Shown here: positions 12,107-23,301 of the stretch, in pieces
Numbering within the stretch: the stretch's first letter is position 1
Layout of the letters: each line of letters starts with the position of its first letter
Assembly (NCBI GenBank): GCA_900312665.1
Contig: ONZQ02000009.1
Span: 1,226,744-1,290,743 of the forward strand
DNA from: Cephalotrichum gorgonifer
Taxonomy: Eukaryota > Ascomycota > Sordariomycetes > Microascales > Microascaceae
Length of the DNA stretch: 64,000 nt
Reading direction: 5' to 3'
Notes under the pieces: generated by a model
What the model was told of the DNA's origin: nothing
What the model saw: only the letters and a program-made list of their open reading frames with translations
Database searches by the model: none
Translations under genes and position numbers: made by a program

Positions 12107-14698
12107 GGCCCGCCTTTCCCAAACAAGAGTAATGCCTGTTTTTTTCTTTTTACATAGACGGAGTCTAGGGCCGAGGGCGTTCATGGCGATTTATCTGGAG
12201 AGGATGGTATACACTAGTTAGATCTGTAGACTGTAACGTGGAAGACATTTTCAAGGTGAAGAAGTTTTGGCTGGGGGCTCCTTTGAGATTTAGGGGGTGT
12301 CTAGTGAAGGATGAGGAATGAGGTAGGTGAAGGTGATTTAGGGGCGGAAGGGGGTTTATGGAATCGGAGTACTACAATCTAGAAGTTTTACTACCGTTCC
12401 TTGGCCGTGGCTCGCATCAAAAGCAATACGGGGCCGGGAGGAACTGGAAGTCTTGGGCGATCATGGGAGCGGGCGGGTCCGGAAACCGGCCCCACTCGGG
12501 ATGGCCCATCGGGCCCATCTCCGGGAAGGCAACGACGTTATTATCAAGCGTCACCTTCTAAATAAAACGGGAAAGTGGTGTTTTTCACGCAGGGTCTGGA
12601 TTGCAACAAGCCGAGTAGAGATAGCAACCATCCCACCTTCCTCGTCATGCACTTACGAGTAAACCAAACGAAGTTACGAAAATATTGGAATATCTCGACC
12701 TACGCGCCGCTGTGGATCACCCGTGCACTCGTCCCTCTGACTCACATTTGCTTTCCGAGGCGGCAACCGTGGGGTGAGCGTGAAAGTGTAAAACGGGTAG
12801 TTATTAGGGGGTTAGGTAGATGGGGGCACGTCACATGGCACCGCGTGGACTACGCGTAGATGAGGCAAGTAAATTAACGCGTGGATGTGATGAGCTGACG
12901 CGCGGACTCCAAGAAGTGGAATCGCCCGGCTACAGTGCCCAAAGCGGGCTCTAGGCTCGGTTCTTTGGTTTGGAGATTGTGTGCGTGTACGATTGCGGGG
13001 ACAGCTGGGCATTGCTGGCTTCCCTTGTGTGACGGGCACTATGGGATTTCGCTTGACTTGCGCAATGCACTTGTGAAGCGAAGGTAGCTCGGCGCTAAAG
13101 GGAATCTCGGCCGGACACGGGCGTGTGCGTACGGAGTAAATACTCGTATAGCTTGGGTAGGTGTGCGCAACTCGGTGGACCGAGGATAGTACCTGATATC
13201 GGCTTCCCGATCTATCAGAGCGAGTGACTGGACGGGGCTGCGCGCGCGCATGAAATCCCCGGATTGGCGATCTTAGTGGCCCTTCTCCGGCGCCATGTGG
13301 GCGAATGGCCGAGGTAGGAAAGAGGTAGTTAAAAGAGTTAAAGAGGGGGTGTGTGGCGAATACCGAATATCCAGTACTTTAGACAGAACGGGCGCTAGCT
13401 CGATGGCGTGAAGCTAGTACCTGTCCCGACCGACTACGACTTGGGGCGGTGCCATGGCTGAAATGGATTTTCTGTGACGGGGTTGGACAGCGGAGATATC
13501 GGGACGACGAATGGTATGACAGCGCGGGCTTTTGGGCTGTGCCTTGGAACTTTGAGCTGGTGCATGACGATGAGTGAAGTGAGGTGGTACTCGAAGTTGG
13601 GCCCACCGTTAAGTATAAGGCGGTCTGGTACTAAGAATGTGACATTGAGTCCCAGATCCTGGACTCGGGCTTGTGGAGCTACGACGACATCGTGCCCTGA
13701 ATCCAGAGTGCTGGATCCTGGTCTGGGAAGTACTTCTGCACATCTGCAGGCCAGAAAGCTGGACAGCGAACCAGTTAACTGGTACCGAGATGCTGAAATA
13801 CGGCAAAGTGATAGGACGAAGTGATGACTGTTTACTCTGCCGTTTGTGTCTCCGTCCTGTAATACGTACCCGCACACGTACCCTGCGAGTAATACTCCAT
13901 GTGCTCGACACCCGAAATCAGGCTCCAACTGCTGTGTACCCCCGCGGCCCCAGCGACGGCGGCGACGACGTCCACCCGCTCGCCCTACCGCCCCGCCCCG
14001 CCGTGCCAGCCTAAACCAAAATACTTGGTGTGTGAACTATATCAATTCCCCCACACCTCCATCTCTCACCTCTCTTTCTCCTCCTTCCCTCCTCCCCCCC
14101 CCTTCCATCCCCCACCACGCCAACACCAAGGGTCGCAAAGTTCTTCTTGGGAATATCCCTAGCCGCTCGTTAAAGAGTCAAGTCAATCCACCTCTAGAGA
14201 TATTCCTCACGGGCCCCTCCTTCCTTCCTCCTCCATCTCCGCCCCTCCTCCCACTTTCGCTGCTGTCGCGCGCTGCTCTCCCTTTGCGCGACAAAGGCGA
14301 TTCCTTCTTTCCGAATACGCACACCCTCCTCATCCTCACCCGCCCTCTTCGCTCCTTTCGTCGCTCATTAAGTTAATCGACCGGGGTTTTGGGAAGGAAA
14401 AAAAAAACGAGGAGCAAGCGCAAGCCGAGGCGCACGCGGACAATAATCCCCGGGAACCGGGAAGATTCGTCTTGGGAATACGGGGAAGGGAATCAGTAGT
14501 AGCGACACATACCAGGGCTTCACTGACCTCTTTCTGTCCTGCGAACGTCTTTTTCTCCCCTTCGGATCTCTCAATCCCGTTTTGCCCGCCATCCTCGGAT
14601 CCGTTTCCGCCTCATTCCCTCCCAGCTTAAAACCCCCGCCGACAAAAGTGTCCCGGACGTCTCATCTTTCTCAGCTACGCGCCCCAAACTCCGCCGAC
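12107..14698. other. Intergenic region, no gene recognised
   Basis: 2.6 kb between IML2 and the BTB gene. Several frames of 70-176 codons exist (13928-13434 minus, 13846-14376 plus) but show neither domain nor conserved start and stop context. From about 14040 to 14350 the plus strand is a C/T-rich tract (runs of CTCC, CCCCCCCC), the likely core promoter and leader of the BTB gene. Confidence 0.5.
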
Positions 14699-15670
14699 AT
14701 GTTCTCCAGGTCGTTCCGGTCCAACCAGGACCAGACCCGCGTCGACAAGTCTGCGAGGCTGAAGAAGTCTAGCAGCACCCGAGACCCCCAGAAGCTGTCG
14801 AAGCTGCAGCAGTCGTTCGATCGCGACGAGCAGGCCCGTATCCGCGCCGAGCGGGGGGGCAACCGCCACCACGGTGGCCGCCCCTCCACCTCCTCGGCCA
14901 TGTCGATCAGCAAGCCGCTTGCGCCCTCGCCCATCGTCACCCTGACGGTCGGCCGCGAGGGCCGGCTCTTCGCCGCGCACGAGGACGTCCTCCGCCAGGC
15001 CCCCTTCTTCGAGGCCGCCTGCCGGGGCCGCCCCTTCGACCTGCAGCAGGGCAAGAGAATCTCCCTCCCCGACGAGGAGCCCGAGGTCTTCTCCGCCGTC
15101 CTCGAGTACCTCTACAAGGGCGACTACTACCCGCGCCTCCTCCACGACAAGATCCGCAACTCGTGGGAACTCGAGGACTCGGCGGCGGCCGGGGCGGGCT
15201 CGTCCCCGTACCCCTCCCCGCGCTCGGACGCCTCCTCCGTTAAAACCCGCCGGTCCGCCGCCACCGCCGCGGCTTCGTCATGCGAGGCCACCGTCTACCT
15301 CACGAGCGCCGGCGACGACCTCCTCCGCGACACGGTAGTGTACTGCGCGGCCGACCGCTACGGCCTCGAGGACCTCAAGCTCCTCGCGCTCCGGAAGCAG
15401 GGCCTCCAGTCCGGCATCGACGTCGGCACCATCCTGCGCTCGGCCGCATACGCCTACGCCCACACGCCCGACTCGGATTCCAGGCTGCGCGCCCACTACC
15501 TTGCCCTCATCATCCGCTGCCGCAGGACCTTCAAGCGCAGCGGAACCATGCAGGCCGCCATGGAGGCCGGCGGGAGCAAGCTCTTCTTCGACCTGTTCGT
15601 CGCCATGTGTAACCACCTCGACGACGTAATCGACGTGGGCAGCAATGTTCATACGCCGAGGACCGTCTGA
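14699..15670 (+). CDS. BTB/POZ domain protein, 323 residues
   Basis: Intronless. I start at MFSRSFRSNQDQTRV rather than at the in-frame Met at 14582, because the 39 extra residues are leader-like and proline-rich. Residues 1-75 are basic and disordered (KSARLKKSSSTRDPQKLSK). The BTB fold occupies about residues 79-145: IVTLTVGREGRLFAAHEDVL, PFFEAACRGRPF, then ISLPDEEPEVFSAVLEYLYK GDYY. After a serine-rich spacer, the BTB-associated helices follow with VYCAADRYGLEDLKLLAL, the usual cap helix. Fungal proteins of this layout are dimerising scaffolds, often CUL3 adaptors, but the substrate cannot be read from sequence. It is compact and ends TPRTV. Confidence 0.85.
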   Translation: MFSRSFRSNQDQTRVDKSARLKKSSSTRDPQKLSKLQQSFDRDEQARIRAERGGNRHHGGRPSTSSAMSISKPLAPSPIVTLTVGREGRLFAAHEDVLRQAPFFEAACRGRPFDLQQGKRISLPDEEPEVFSAVLEYLYKGDYYPRLLHDKIRNSWELEDSAAAGAGSSPYPSPRSDASSVKTRRSAATAAASSCEATVYLTSAGDDLLRDTVVYCAADRYGLEDLKLLALRKQGLQSGIDVGTILRSAAYAYAHTPDSDSRLRAHYLALIIRCRRTFKRSGTMQAAMEAGGSKLFFDLFVAMCNHLDDVIDVGSNVHTPRTV

Positions 15671-17432
15671 GAGTGCTTTGGCTGGTCAAGACTACAGATT
15701 ACATATTTTTCACAGATTGTTTTCTGAACTACAGATTGTTTACTTCTTTCTGATTACACATGCCCTTTTTCATGACAATTTACGCGATGATATCCCCCCT
15801 CAGGTCGGAAACGTTTTTGATTTTTCTCAGCATTGCCCTTTTTTTAACCCTCTGGTTTCCTGCTGGTTTATAATAATTGCGTTGTTTTTATCTCTTTTTT
15901 TAAGGGGATCGAGCTGGTGGAACTGCGTTTTACTCGAACCCGGGAGAGAGAAAGTTGTCCTCTTCCGTCTTCACGCTCCTTAACAAAGCTTCGTCTCCTT
16001 TGTTTCGAAATGACGGGCGTTTTGGGAATTCTGTCTTGCTTTTTTCTCCGAACAAGCAGATTGGAACAATCACTGCGAGGCTGTGTTTTTCAGGGAGTTC
16101 GGAAGGAGGGATCAACACTTTTTTTTCTTTGCTCTCCAAACTCCGCTCCGGATTTCATCATGATTGTGTTTTTTGTCCCCGGGGGGACTGGCTTGGGAGG
16201 CGTTTTGCAAACCCTTTTTTGAGACGGCCTTTTTTGGGGGATTTACACGGTAATATCTGCGATATTTTCCTAGCGAAAAACGAGAGAGAAAAAGAAAAGA
16301 AGAAAAAAAAAAATACGACGGAATCAGGAAATCAGGGTGGGATTGAGAAAGATGAGAAGGAAGAGGGGGCAAATGTTGGTGGAAACTCGCGTTAGCTCGG
16401 TATTTATTTCCCCTTTCGTGTCCGTTCCTGCCAAAGTTTGAAATTGTCGTTTTTCCCTGTTTTGGGTTAGGGATTCAGTTCTCTTGGCCCTCTATAGAGG
16501 GAACGACAGAGAGGGATGGGCTGTTTTGATTTTTTGTCATTCTTTTAGGGGGGAGAGTAACCAGACCTCCCTCTCTCTATCTCCTTTGTTCCTGGGAAGA
16601 ATGTGGTTTTGAATTTGCTTGGGTCTCGGGTGGAACCTCCCAGTCGCTTTGGACCGTCCCTCATGGTTAGGGGCTCGATTGGAGGGGAATTCTGGGACTC
16701 TTTTTTGGAACTCTTTTTCTGTTATATGGGATAAGGGGGAAGGGAAGTAGGGGGTTGGATTTTGATAATAAGCTTTGTTTGTAGGGGGAAATATACCGAG
16801 CTGAAGAGGTTGCGAGAACTGCTCTGGTCCCTCTTGATGTGATGTGAAGTGTATGAGTGACATGAGTGACATGAGCCTAAGGTTTCCCGTCTCGGTCTGT
16901 GATATACTCCCGTCGAGGTTAATTTCGGGTCGTGATATGTGAAGTGCAATCGGAGCCCAGGGCGGTGACGTCGTATTCTGGGCGGGGAGTGTATATCGGC
17001 CCCGGGCTCCGATATTGAAGACACTCCGGGATAGGCTCCGTGTGCGAAGCGCTGTCAGGCTGGCCCTCCAGCGGTTCGTCGTGGTGATTCATTTTGGCCA
17101 CTTACAGGAAACAGCTTGAACCACCCGTTGCTTTTTTTTTCTTCTCCTTCTTCCTTCTACAGATGGGCAACGTAGCTTACTTTGTTCTCTTTCTGTAGGG
17201 TGAGTAACCGGGGGAAGGAGCGAATGTACAAGTGATTAGAGAGGTGAGACTAAGCAGACAAGTTCTACCTTCTCATATTGCCTATATAAGCCATACCATG
17301 CTCCTCATATGTAGAAGGACGTCCCGGAACTAGACTATCCCAAAATAAAAAAACGCCTCAGACACCACAGAAATAATACAGACAGACCCCCAATCTAGCC
17401 ACTCTAAGCCCCCATTCTAACACGCACCCCCC
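15671..17432. other. Intergenic region between convergent genes
   Basis: Shared 3' flank of the BTB gene (plus) and the SET gene (minus). The plus strand is rich in T runs (15760-16260), with an A-rich run at about 16280-16315. A frame at 15955-16395 (146 codons) has no domain and ends in low-complexity lysines; I do not call it. Nothing else seen. Confidence 0.5.
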
Positions 17433-19145
17433 TTATAGCTCATCCCGGCTCAAAGCCCCCCTCAGCACCGCCCTAACCGCCTCCTCCACCAACTCATCCT
17501 CCCCCTTCCCCCCTTCCCTCGCAGCCTTCCTCGCGCCCTCCATCGCCGCCCTAACCGCATCCGCAAGCGCATCCCCCTCCCCTCCCTCGTCCTTCTTCTT
17601 CTCCTTCCCCTCCTCCTCCTCGTCTTCCAAACCACCGTACCCCCCGCCATCCTTATAACTCCCATGCCCCCTCGGATCCCGAATCAACTCCTCCAACCTC
17701 CTCACCTCCGCGCTCCCCTTCCCCGCCATCACCTCCCAATACCCCCTCGCCACGGCCCCGAACCTCGCCGCCCCCTCGGCGTCGCCCACCTGGTTCGCCG
17801 CGTACGCCGCGATCTCGGCCGTCATGGCCCTGGGCGCCACCATCCCCTCCTCCTCGTACAGCGCCAGCAGCTTCTTGCAGGCGCGCACGATCCGCGGCGG
17901 GTCCTGCGCCGCCTCGGCGAGCTGGGCCTTGAGGTCGCGGATGGAGCCGCGCCGGCGGTCCGAGGCGTCGCGGGAGGAGGGGGTGGCGCAGAGGGGGCAG
18001 GTGCAGGTGAACTCCCACTGCGAGGCGAGGTAGGGCTGCCGGTCCTTGTGGGGCGCCTCGGAGAGGGGGTCGACGTAGGTGTAGGTTAGCTCCTCGCCGG
18101 CGGGGATGTCGCGGAGGGCGAAGATGGAGAGGGAGAGGGTTTTCTCGTCGAAGCGGTAGTAGGTGCTAGTGGGCGGTGTTAGTGCGTGTGTGATAAGAGA
18201 TATATGGGTGGGGGTGGGTGTCTTTTCTTTGGATTGGTGGGTTGGGGCGGGCATGGGTGTTAGTAGTTACATACTTTGGTATGCAGGCGTGGTTGATTTT
18301 CTAGACATAGAGACGTTAGCCGAGTGGAAACACCCAACTGCTGAGAAGAAAGGGAACCAGGAGGGATAGTGACGCACCGCCGTCTGGGGAAACGTCGCCA
18401 GATGCCTAAACCCGCCATACTGCACCCCCAGAGAATTCATAGCCACCACGTTGTCCAGCTCATCGGCGTACTTCCCCTCGGACCACAGCCCCCTCACCAC
18501 CTTCCGCCCCTTCTCCCCCAGCTGCCCGACGCTGAGCCAGTTCATGCGGTACCTTTCCTCGGGCAACAGCACCTCGATGGCGTCCCTGGCGATCAGGAGG
18601 GTCGGGTACTCCACGAACAGCACCTCGCCCGCCCTGACACTCTGCCCCTCGCGGACGAAGAGGCCGCGCCCCTTCCCCGGCGCCGCCCGCTCCTCGAACT
18701 TCCTCTCTACCACCTCCCCGTGCGCCCGCGCCTGCTCGTCCCCCCCAACCACGGGCCCACTACCATCCTCCCAGAGCCGAACCGTGCTGTGCTGCGGTGG
18801 CGGCGCGAGCCACATCCCCGTCCGGTTCGCCATAACGGCCGCGATCTCGGGAAGTGTGACGACGCTCATGCCGCCGTGGAATTCCGCGTTCGTGAAGAGG
18901 CAGAAGCCGAGGAGGGGCTTGTCGGCGGGGTGGAGGCAGTAGGGCTCATGGGTCCAGGGGCGGAAGGCGTAGGGGTCCGAGGGGAGCGGGGAGAGGGACG
19001 ACGCGGCGCAGGTGGGGGATGGTGAGAGGAGGGTGGTTGCGGAGGGGCACTGGAAGGGGGGCGGCGTCGTCTGGGCGGATGTGAGCTGGGATATGGCGAG
19101 GGAGAGGAGGAAGGTTTTTAGGGTGTGGGAGCTGAGGACGGCCAT
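17433..19145 (-). CDS. SET-domain protein with N-terminal signal peptide
   Basis: Three exons, 19145-18378, 18300-18275 (26 nt) and 18165-17433, giving 508 residues. Introns are 77 nt (GTGCGT...TCTAG) and 109 nt (GTATGT...ACTAG). Residues 1-25 form a clear signal peptide (MAVLSSHTLKTFLLSLAISQ then LTSAQ). The SET fold starts near RAAPGKGRGLFVREGQSVRA. The two junctions rebuild the active-site motif KINHACIPNTYYRFDEKT, followed by GEELTYTYVDPLSE and the post-SET cysteines CTCPLCA. The order (split SET, SMYD/SET5-like) is typical of fungal SET5-type methyltransferases of unknown substrate. The odd point is the signal peptide, with possible N-glycosylation at NRTG. The C-terminus has an acidic/lysine-rich EDEEEEGKEKKKDEGG stretch. 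Confidence 0.82.
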
Positions 19146-20981
19146 TTTTGCGGATCTTGGGAGGGATTGAAGGTCGTAAGAGATGGGGGTATCGATTAGT
19201 CTGTTTTTTTGGGGTTGTTACTTTTCGTCTATGGTTGGCGAGAGAGAGCAGAGTCGATATGCCTTTATGAAGTCCCCGTTCTCTTGTTTGGAAACTTGGG
19301 GGTGAAAGGAAGTGAGATGGGGACACCAGCCCTCGAAACGGATGAGAAGAGTAGAGTAGTAATAATAATACAGCTCGACAGAGACAGAAATAGAGCCAGA
19401 TCTAAAGGGGAGAAAAGCAGTAGTAAAAAGGATGTAAAGTAAGGGAAGGAAATGGCACTGGGGGTGGGGGGACTGGGCCAGCCGCCTCAAGCAGCGAAAT
19501 ACAACCAGACGTCTAGATTTCGTAAAAAGGCCAAGGAAGACAGCATGTCCCGTTTAAAAAAAATATACAAAAAAATATAGTCCCAAGAAACAGAAAACAA
19601 GAAACGGGATCAGGGAGAATAGAGGGAGTGGAGAAGCGGGTGAATGGAGAATGAGGAAACGATGCGCGCCGTGTCCGCCAAGGGCTTGGCCTTCTTGGGG
19701 CGCTTTTTCTCGACTTTAAACGGGGAACGGAACCCATCACCGGAGATCTCTTATGTAGGGTGGTGGCGGGGTGTAAGTGTTTCAAGACCGGGCTCCCGTC
19801 CCGTCTTTTTGTTTTGTCCAATCCCCAATCCGTAATCCCAAAAACATGCCCCCGCCCCGTTCACGGACAGTCTTCCGTTCCGCCCCTTATAAGTGTCCCC
19901 GGGGGCCCCCCCTTTCTTCCTTTGCCAAGAGAAAGCTCACAAGCAGGAGCCGATGCACGCCTACAAGCAATACAACCTTTCCCCTCGCCGCCGCAGTCAG
20001 CTCCTTGTTAAGTCTGCCAAGCGGGTGGGCCAGCAGAAACCATATCTCCCCAAAGAAGCTTCGACCCCGCAAAAAAGAACGACCTAGCAAGAGAGCTTAA
20101 ATCCCTAGCGCGCCCAGTTAAATCCTACCTTGTTTTAACTTCTCGATCTTTTGTCACGGTCGGCGCTGCCCCCTTTATTAACATGGTCGTCAAATCGCAC
20201 CAAGACCGGGGTTGGGCACAAATAAATCAGATAAAGCCTTTTCGTCTATTCCCTGTCACAAAAATTGGCATACATGTAGTCTTCTCCTACAATCTAGTAC
20301 GGAAACCGGCGGCGATCATACCCGAAACACCGGGTAAGGGGGGAAGGAGACATCCCCCCGCTCCTGGGCGCGCACGGGGCCCCCTTTTGGCCTGAAACGA
20401 GCTTGCCTTTTGCCAGACAAGTGCCCATGACGTACGGAGACTTGCCAATTGCCTTTTGCTGTCGTGCCCCTTCTCTACAGCAGATATCTGTGCCATACAC
20501 CGTTGTAGTCAATTCGCTTCAACCCCTATTGCACCGCCCACGAACCTTGTGCCTCCGAACCCCTATTACCCCAGACGGCCGACTCCGTCTACGGGGTCCT
20601 CAGTCCTCGGAAAAATCACGGACCGGTATGTGCACGAGATAGCCAGGTCTGTCTCGCTGCTGTCAATCCAAAGTACAGGGTTAACTGGAGGTACGTGGCT
20701 AGTCTTCCTGCCCTGATGGCACCCCATGCCAGCGAAGCCATGGGCACGTTAATGTAAGTTGATAGATGAAACTGAGGCTCTGAGGTATTGCGTCATAGAC
20801 CTATACAAGGAAGCTACCAAACCACATGATACATCCCAAACCTAGAGACGACTTCACCCCTGTGAATGGTGTAAATGAGGATAATTGATGGGTGTCGCGT
20901 CGCGGGCGGGCTACTCTTACAAGTGTGTGTGTGTAGGGATTCCGATCTGGCGATGAAAAGATACGCCGCCGCTTGCACTCG
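19146..20981. other. Intergenic region
   Basis: Promoter side of the SET gene, then gene-free sequence. Small frames at 19821-19513 minus, 19760-20100 plus and 20456-20716 plus have no domains. A/T-rich runs lie near 19560-19590 and (GT)n of about five units near 20922-20935. No gene supported. Confidence 0.45.
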
Positions 20982-21600
20982 CAAGTTGAAATATTTGTCA
21001 AACAGTCGCGGCGGATGAGAGGTTTGAAATTGCAGTGTGTCAAAATGTGAAGAAATATGAAATATAGATATAAATGGCGGCCACCGCATATGAGAGTGAA
21101 GAAACCAGCCTATTTTGAAGCCGCGGAGAGAATGACGCTTATACAACCCGTCGAACCGTGCATCTGCCGAGGCCAACACCCAAGTTGAAAATAATTATTA
21201 TTGCGCCTGCTAGAGGACAAGATATTCGAAGACTGAGCGCGCATCGATAAAGTGAAGAGAAATAAAGAAAAAAACATACGCGGAGGCTACTGAGATGAGA
21301 CGAAAAACCACCATTGTGAGGCCGTCGAGAAACGATAAAAGATCGTCAAGTTTCCCATCTCGACAGGCCAGGCCCCAAAACTGAAAATAAGTTTTAACGC
21401 GGTTCTGTCGGTGAGAGATACCAAGATGCAGAACGCGCTGACGAAGTAAATAAACAACAATAGAAGAGAGGGAAGAAATGCGTTTACCGCCGAGGATCAC
21501 AAAAAGAAAAGAAAACCGCAACGGCGAAGTGAAGCCGTAGAGAAGATGACTCTTGTCTTCGCTCATCTCATCGAACATACATCCTAGTCCAAAATCCAAG
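20982..21600. repeat. Degenerate tandem array, period about 200 nt
   Basis: Units start at similar CAAGTTGAAA / CAAAACTGAAA words at 20982, 21181, 21376 and 21590 (spacings 199, 195, 214). Each unit carries, in order, a GAAGTAAA / AAGAGAAATAAAG A-rich part, a CGGAGG(C)-type part, a GAAAACC/AAACCAGC part, and GCCG(C/T)(C/G)GAGA. The units differ heavily, mostly by substitutions. No frame is shared, so the array looks non-coding. Confidence 0.6.
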
Positions 21601-21701
21601 TCCTCAACCGGGGCCGGTGCCGTGTCGCTAACAAGTTGTGTGCGCTCGTTACGGTTTCGAATGCTTCCAGCGCATCGCCATTTCCTCTATCCGCGCCGGG
21701 T

Positions 21702-21925
21702 ACCTTTGCCTATCACGAGAGCCTCGGTGAAGTAAATTCCCGATCTCCGTTCCCAGCTGTAATACCTTTGCGTATCACGAAAGCGTCGAGGTATAAAGTT
21801 CCGCATATCTTCTCCCACCCTGCCCACCTACTCCTGCTCGCCCTGTACACCCTTGCGCATCACGAAAGCCTCGAGGAAGTAAATTCCCGGTCGCTGTTCC
21901 CACCCTGCTCGGCTACCCCCGGCTC
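21702..21925. repeat. Three-unit tandem repeat
   Basis: Units start at 21702, 21764 and 21849 with ACC(T/C)TTGC(C/G)(T/C)ATCACGA, then (G/A)AGC(C/G)TCG and AAGTAAATTCCCG or a close variant. Periods are 62 and 85 nt because the second unit has extra C-rich sequence. Confidence 0.75.
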
Positions 21926-22372
21926 GTTCCTAAGAGTAAGGAAATGCCAGCCAGGCAAGTAGAGCCGTCCCGCCACTCTAGGTCCTCCACTCGAGTGTGT
22001 CGGCTCCAAAGGAGCCCTTGGTCCGCGGTCTGTCGAGGAGCCATCTTAGGATCGGACTTCTTCTCCACGATGGCGAGCCGGGCAGGTGCTACGCAACAGA
22101 CAGGAATGTATCGTCAGTTACGCTGCGCTCACGAGCTCTAGTTCGACTTTCCGAGTCATCGGTGGGCTGACTGTGGTCCAAGAAGCCACGGCAAAGGCTA
22201 GCCGACGCGTGTGCAGCCAACGACAGGGTAGGTAGATCGCCTTGCGCGGAGAACTGGCTCTGCGCCTGACGCATTTGCGGGTCAAGCGCAACTCTAGTTT
22301 GGAGCTGTCTCTCACGCTGGAAGATTCTGTTATGACTCCCGTGATAGTAGTTGTTGCATCAAATCCCCCACC

Positions 22373-22520
22373 GTCCCCGACCCAAGTTCCTAACTTATCA
22401 CTCTCTCCCGCGCCGCTTTCCCCGTACCGTGCGCCAACTGCTCGCCGTCCCCCACCCATGGTCCTAACCTGTCACTCCCCCCCGAGCGGCGTTCCCCTAA
22501 CACCGCGCCCGCCGCTCGTT
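22373..22520. repeat. Two-unit tandem repeat, 74-nt period
   Basis: GTCCCC(G/C)ACCCA begins units at 22373 and 22447. Each continues with GTCCTAAC(T/C)T(A/G)TCACTC-like sequence, C-rich sequence, and CCG(C/T)TCG(C/T)-like ends. Similarity is roughly four bases in five by eye. Confidence 0.7.
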
Positions 22521-22655
22521 CTCGCCCGGCAGGGCAAGGGCGTTCCTGAAGCCGACGATGCTGATTCCTCCCCCAAGCAGGAGCCTCCCATCGAAACAAG
22601 CGGCTCCTTGCTCAAGATTCCGCCCTCGTAATGCGCAAGCCGCGGAGGCACCCCC

Positions 22656-22708
22656 GAGGACGTCGCCGACAAGGTACATCTGAGGACATCGCCGGCGAGG
22701 TACATTCG
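22656..22708. repeat. Two-unit tandem repeat, 26-nt period
   Basis: GAGGAC(G/A)TCGCCG(A/G) starts at 22656 and 22682, and each unit ends in AGGTACAT(C/T). Two copies only. Confidence 0.8.
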
Positions 22709-22813
22709 AGAGGGCGTGATATTTGAAGCCGAAACTCTAACATCGTATACAAACAACAGAGCGCATCGTAAGGACAGGGCTGATTGTGCATCGTAAACCT
22801 AAAATCAAACGCC

Positions 22814-22820
22814 TATATAA
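22814..22820 (+). promoter_or_regulatory. TATA box upstream of the repeat-protein gene
   Basis: TATATAA, about 490 nt before the start codon at 23302. A C/T-rich leader with many CATC/CTAC words runs from 22860 to 23150. A strong TATA and long leader suggest a regulated rather than housekeeping promoter. Confidence 0.5.
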
Positions 22821-23301
22821 ACAGGACGAGGTCAGCGCCGGGGAGGGGAAGAGGCCACTCGTCCTTCACTCCAAGAGTCCGAAACAATCCATCTCGCGAT
22901 TGCATCGCATTATACCCACTCATCGCTTAGCCATCTGCTCTTTTGAGAATCATTAGCATCCAGCATCATCTCACAACCTCACCTGCCTTGTCCATTTACC
23001 TACCCTCGTCTTCCTCTACACACCACTTACCTACCCCCATCTTCCTCTACCTCCTTCGCACCTGACCCGGTGACCCCGCTCCCCAAACACATCATAGCCG
23101 CGCTTGCCCTTTCTCATCACTTACCCAACACGCACCTTCTGTTTCGCATCGCGAACAGTTCTACCTACCCGGTTCAGGGTCGGGACGGCCTGCGTCTCCA
23201 CCTCGGCGACAATCAACAGAGGCTGCAAGAGCTCAAACTGCTCAAAGTAAATATTCTTAACCTGGTCGCTCAAGGACCTCGCGAGAATATTCACCGCGAA
23301 C

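Noticed and set aside
13434..13928. 164-codon minus frame as a gene
   Set aside because: No start context, no domain, no splice-supported continuation.
15955..16395. 146-codon frame between the BTB and SET genes
   Set aside because: No domain, ends in low-complexity lysines, and sits in T-rich 3' flank.
20982..22708. CRISPR-like array
   Set aside because: Units are degenerate, without identical short repeats and unique spacers, and the genome is a fungus.
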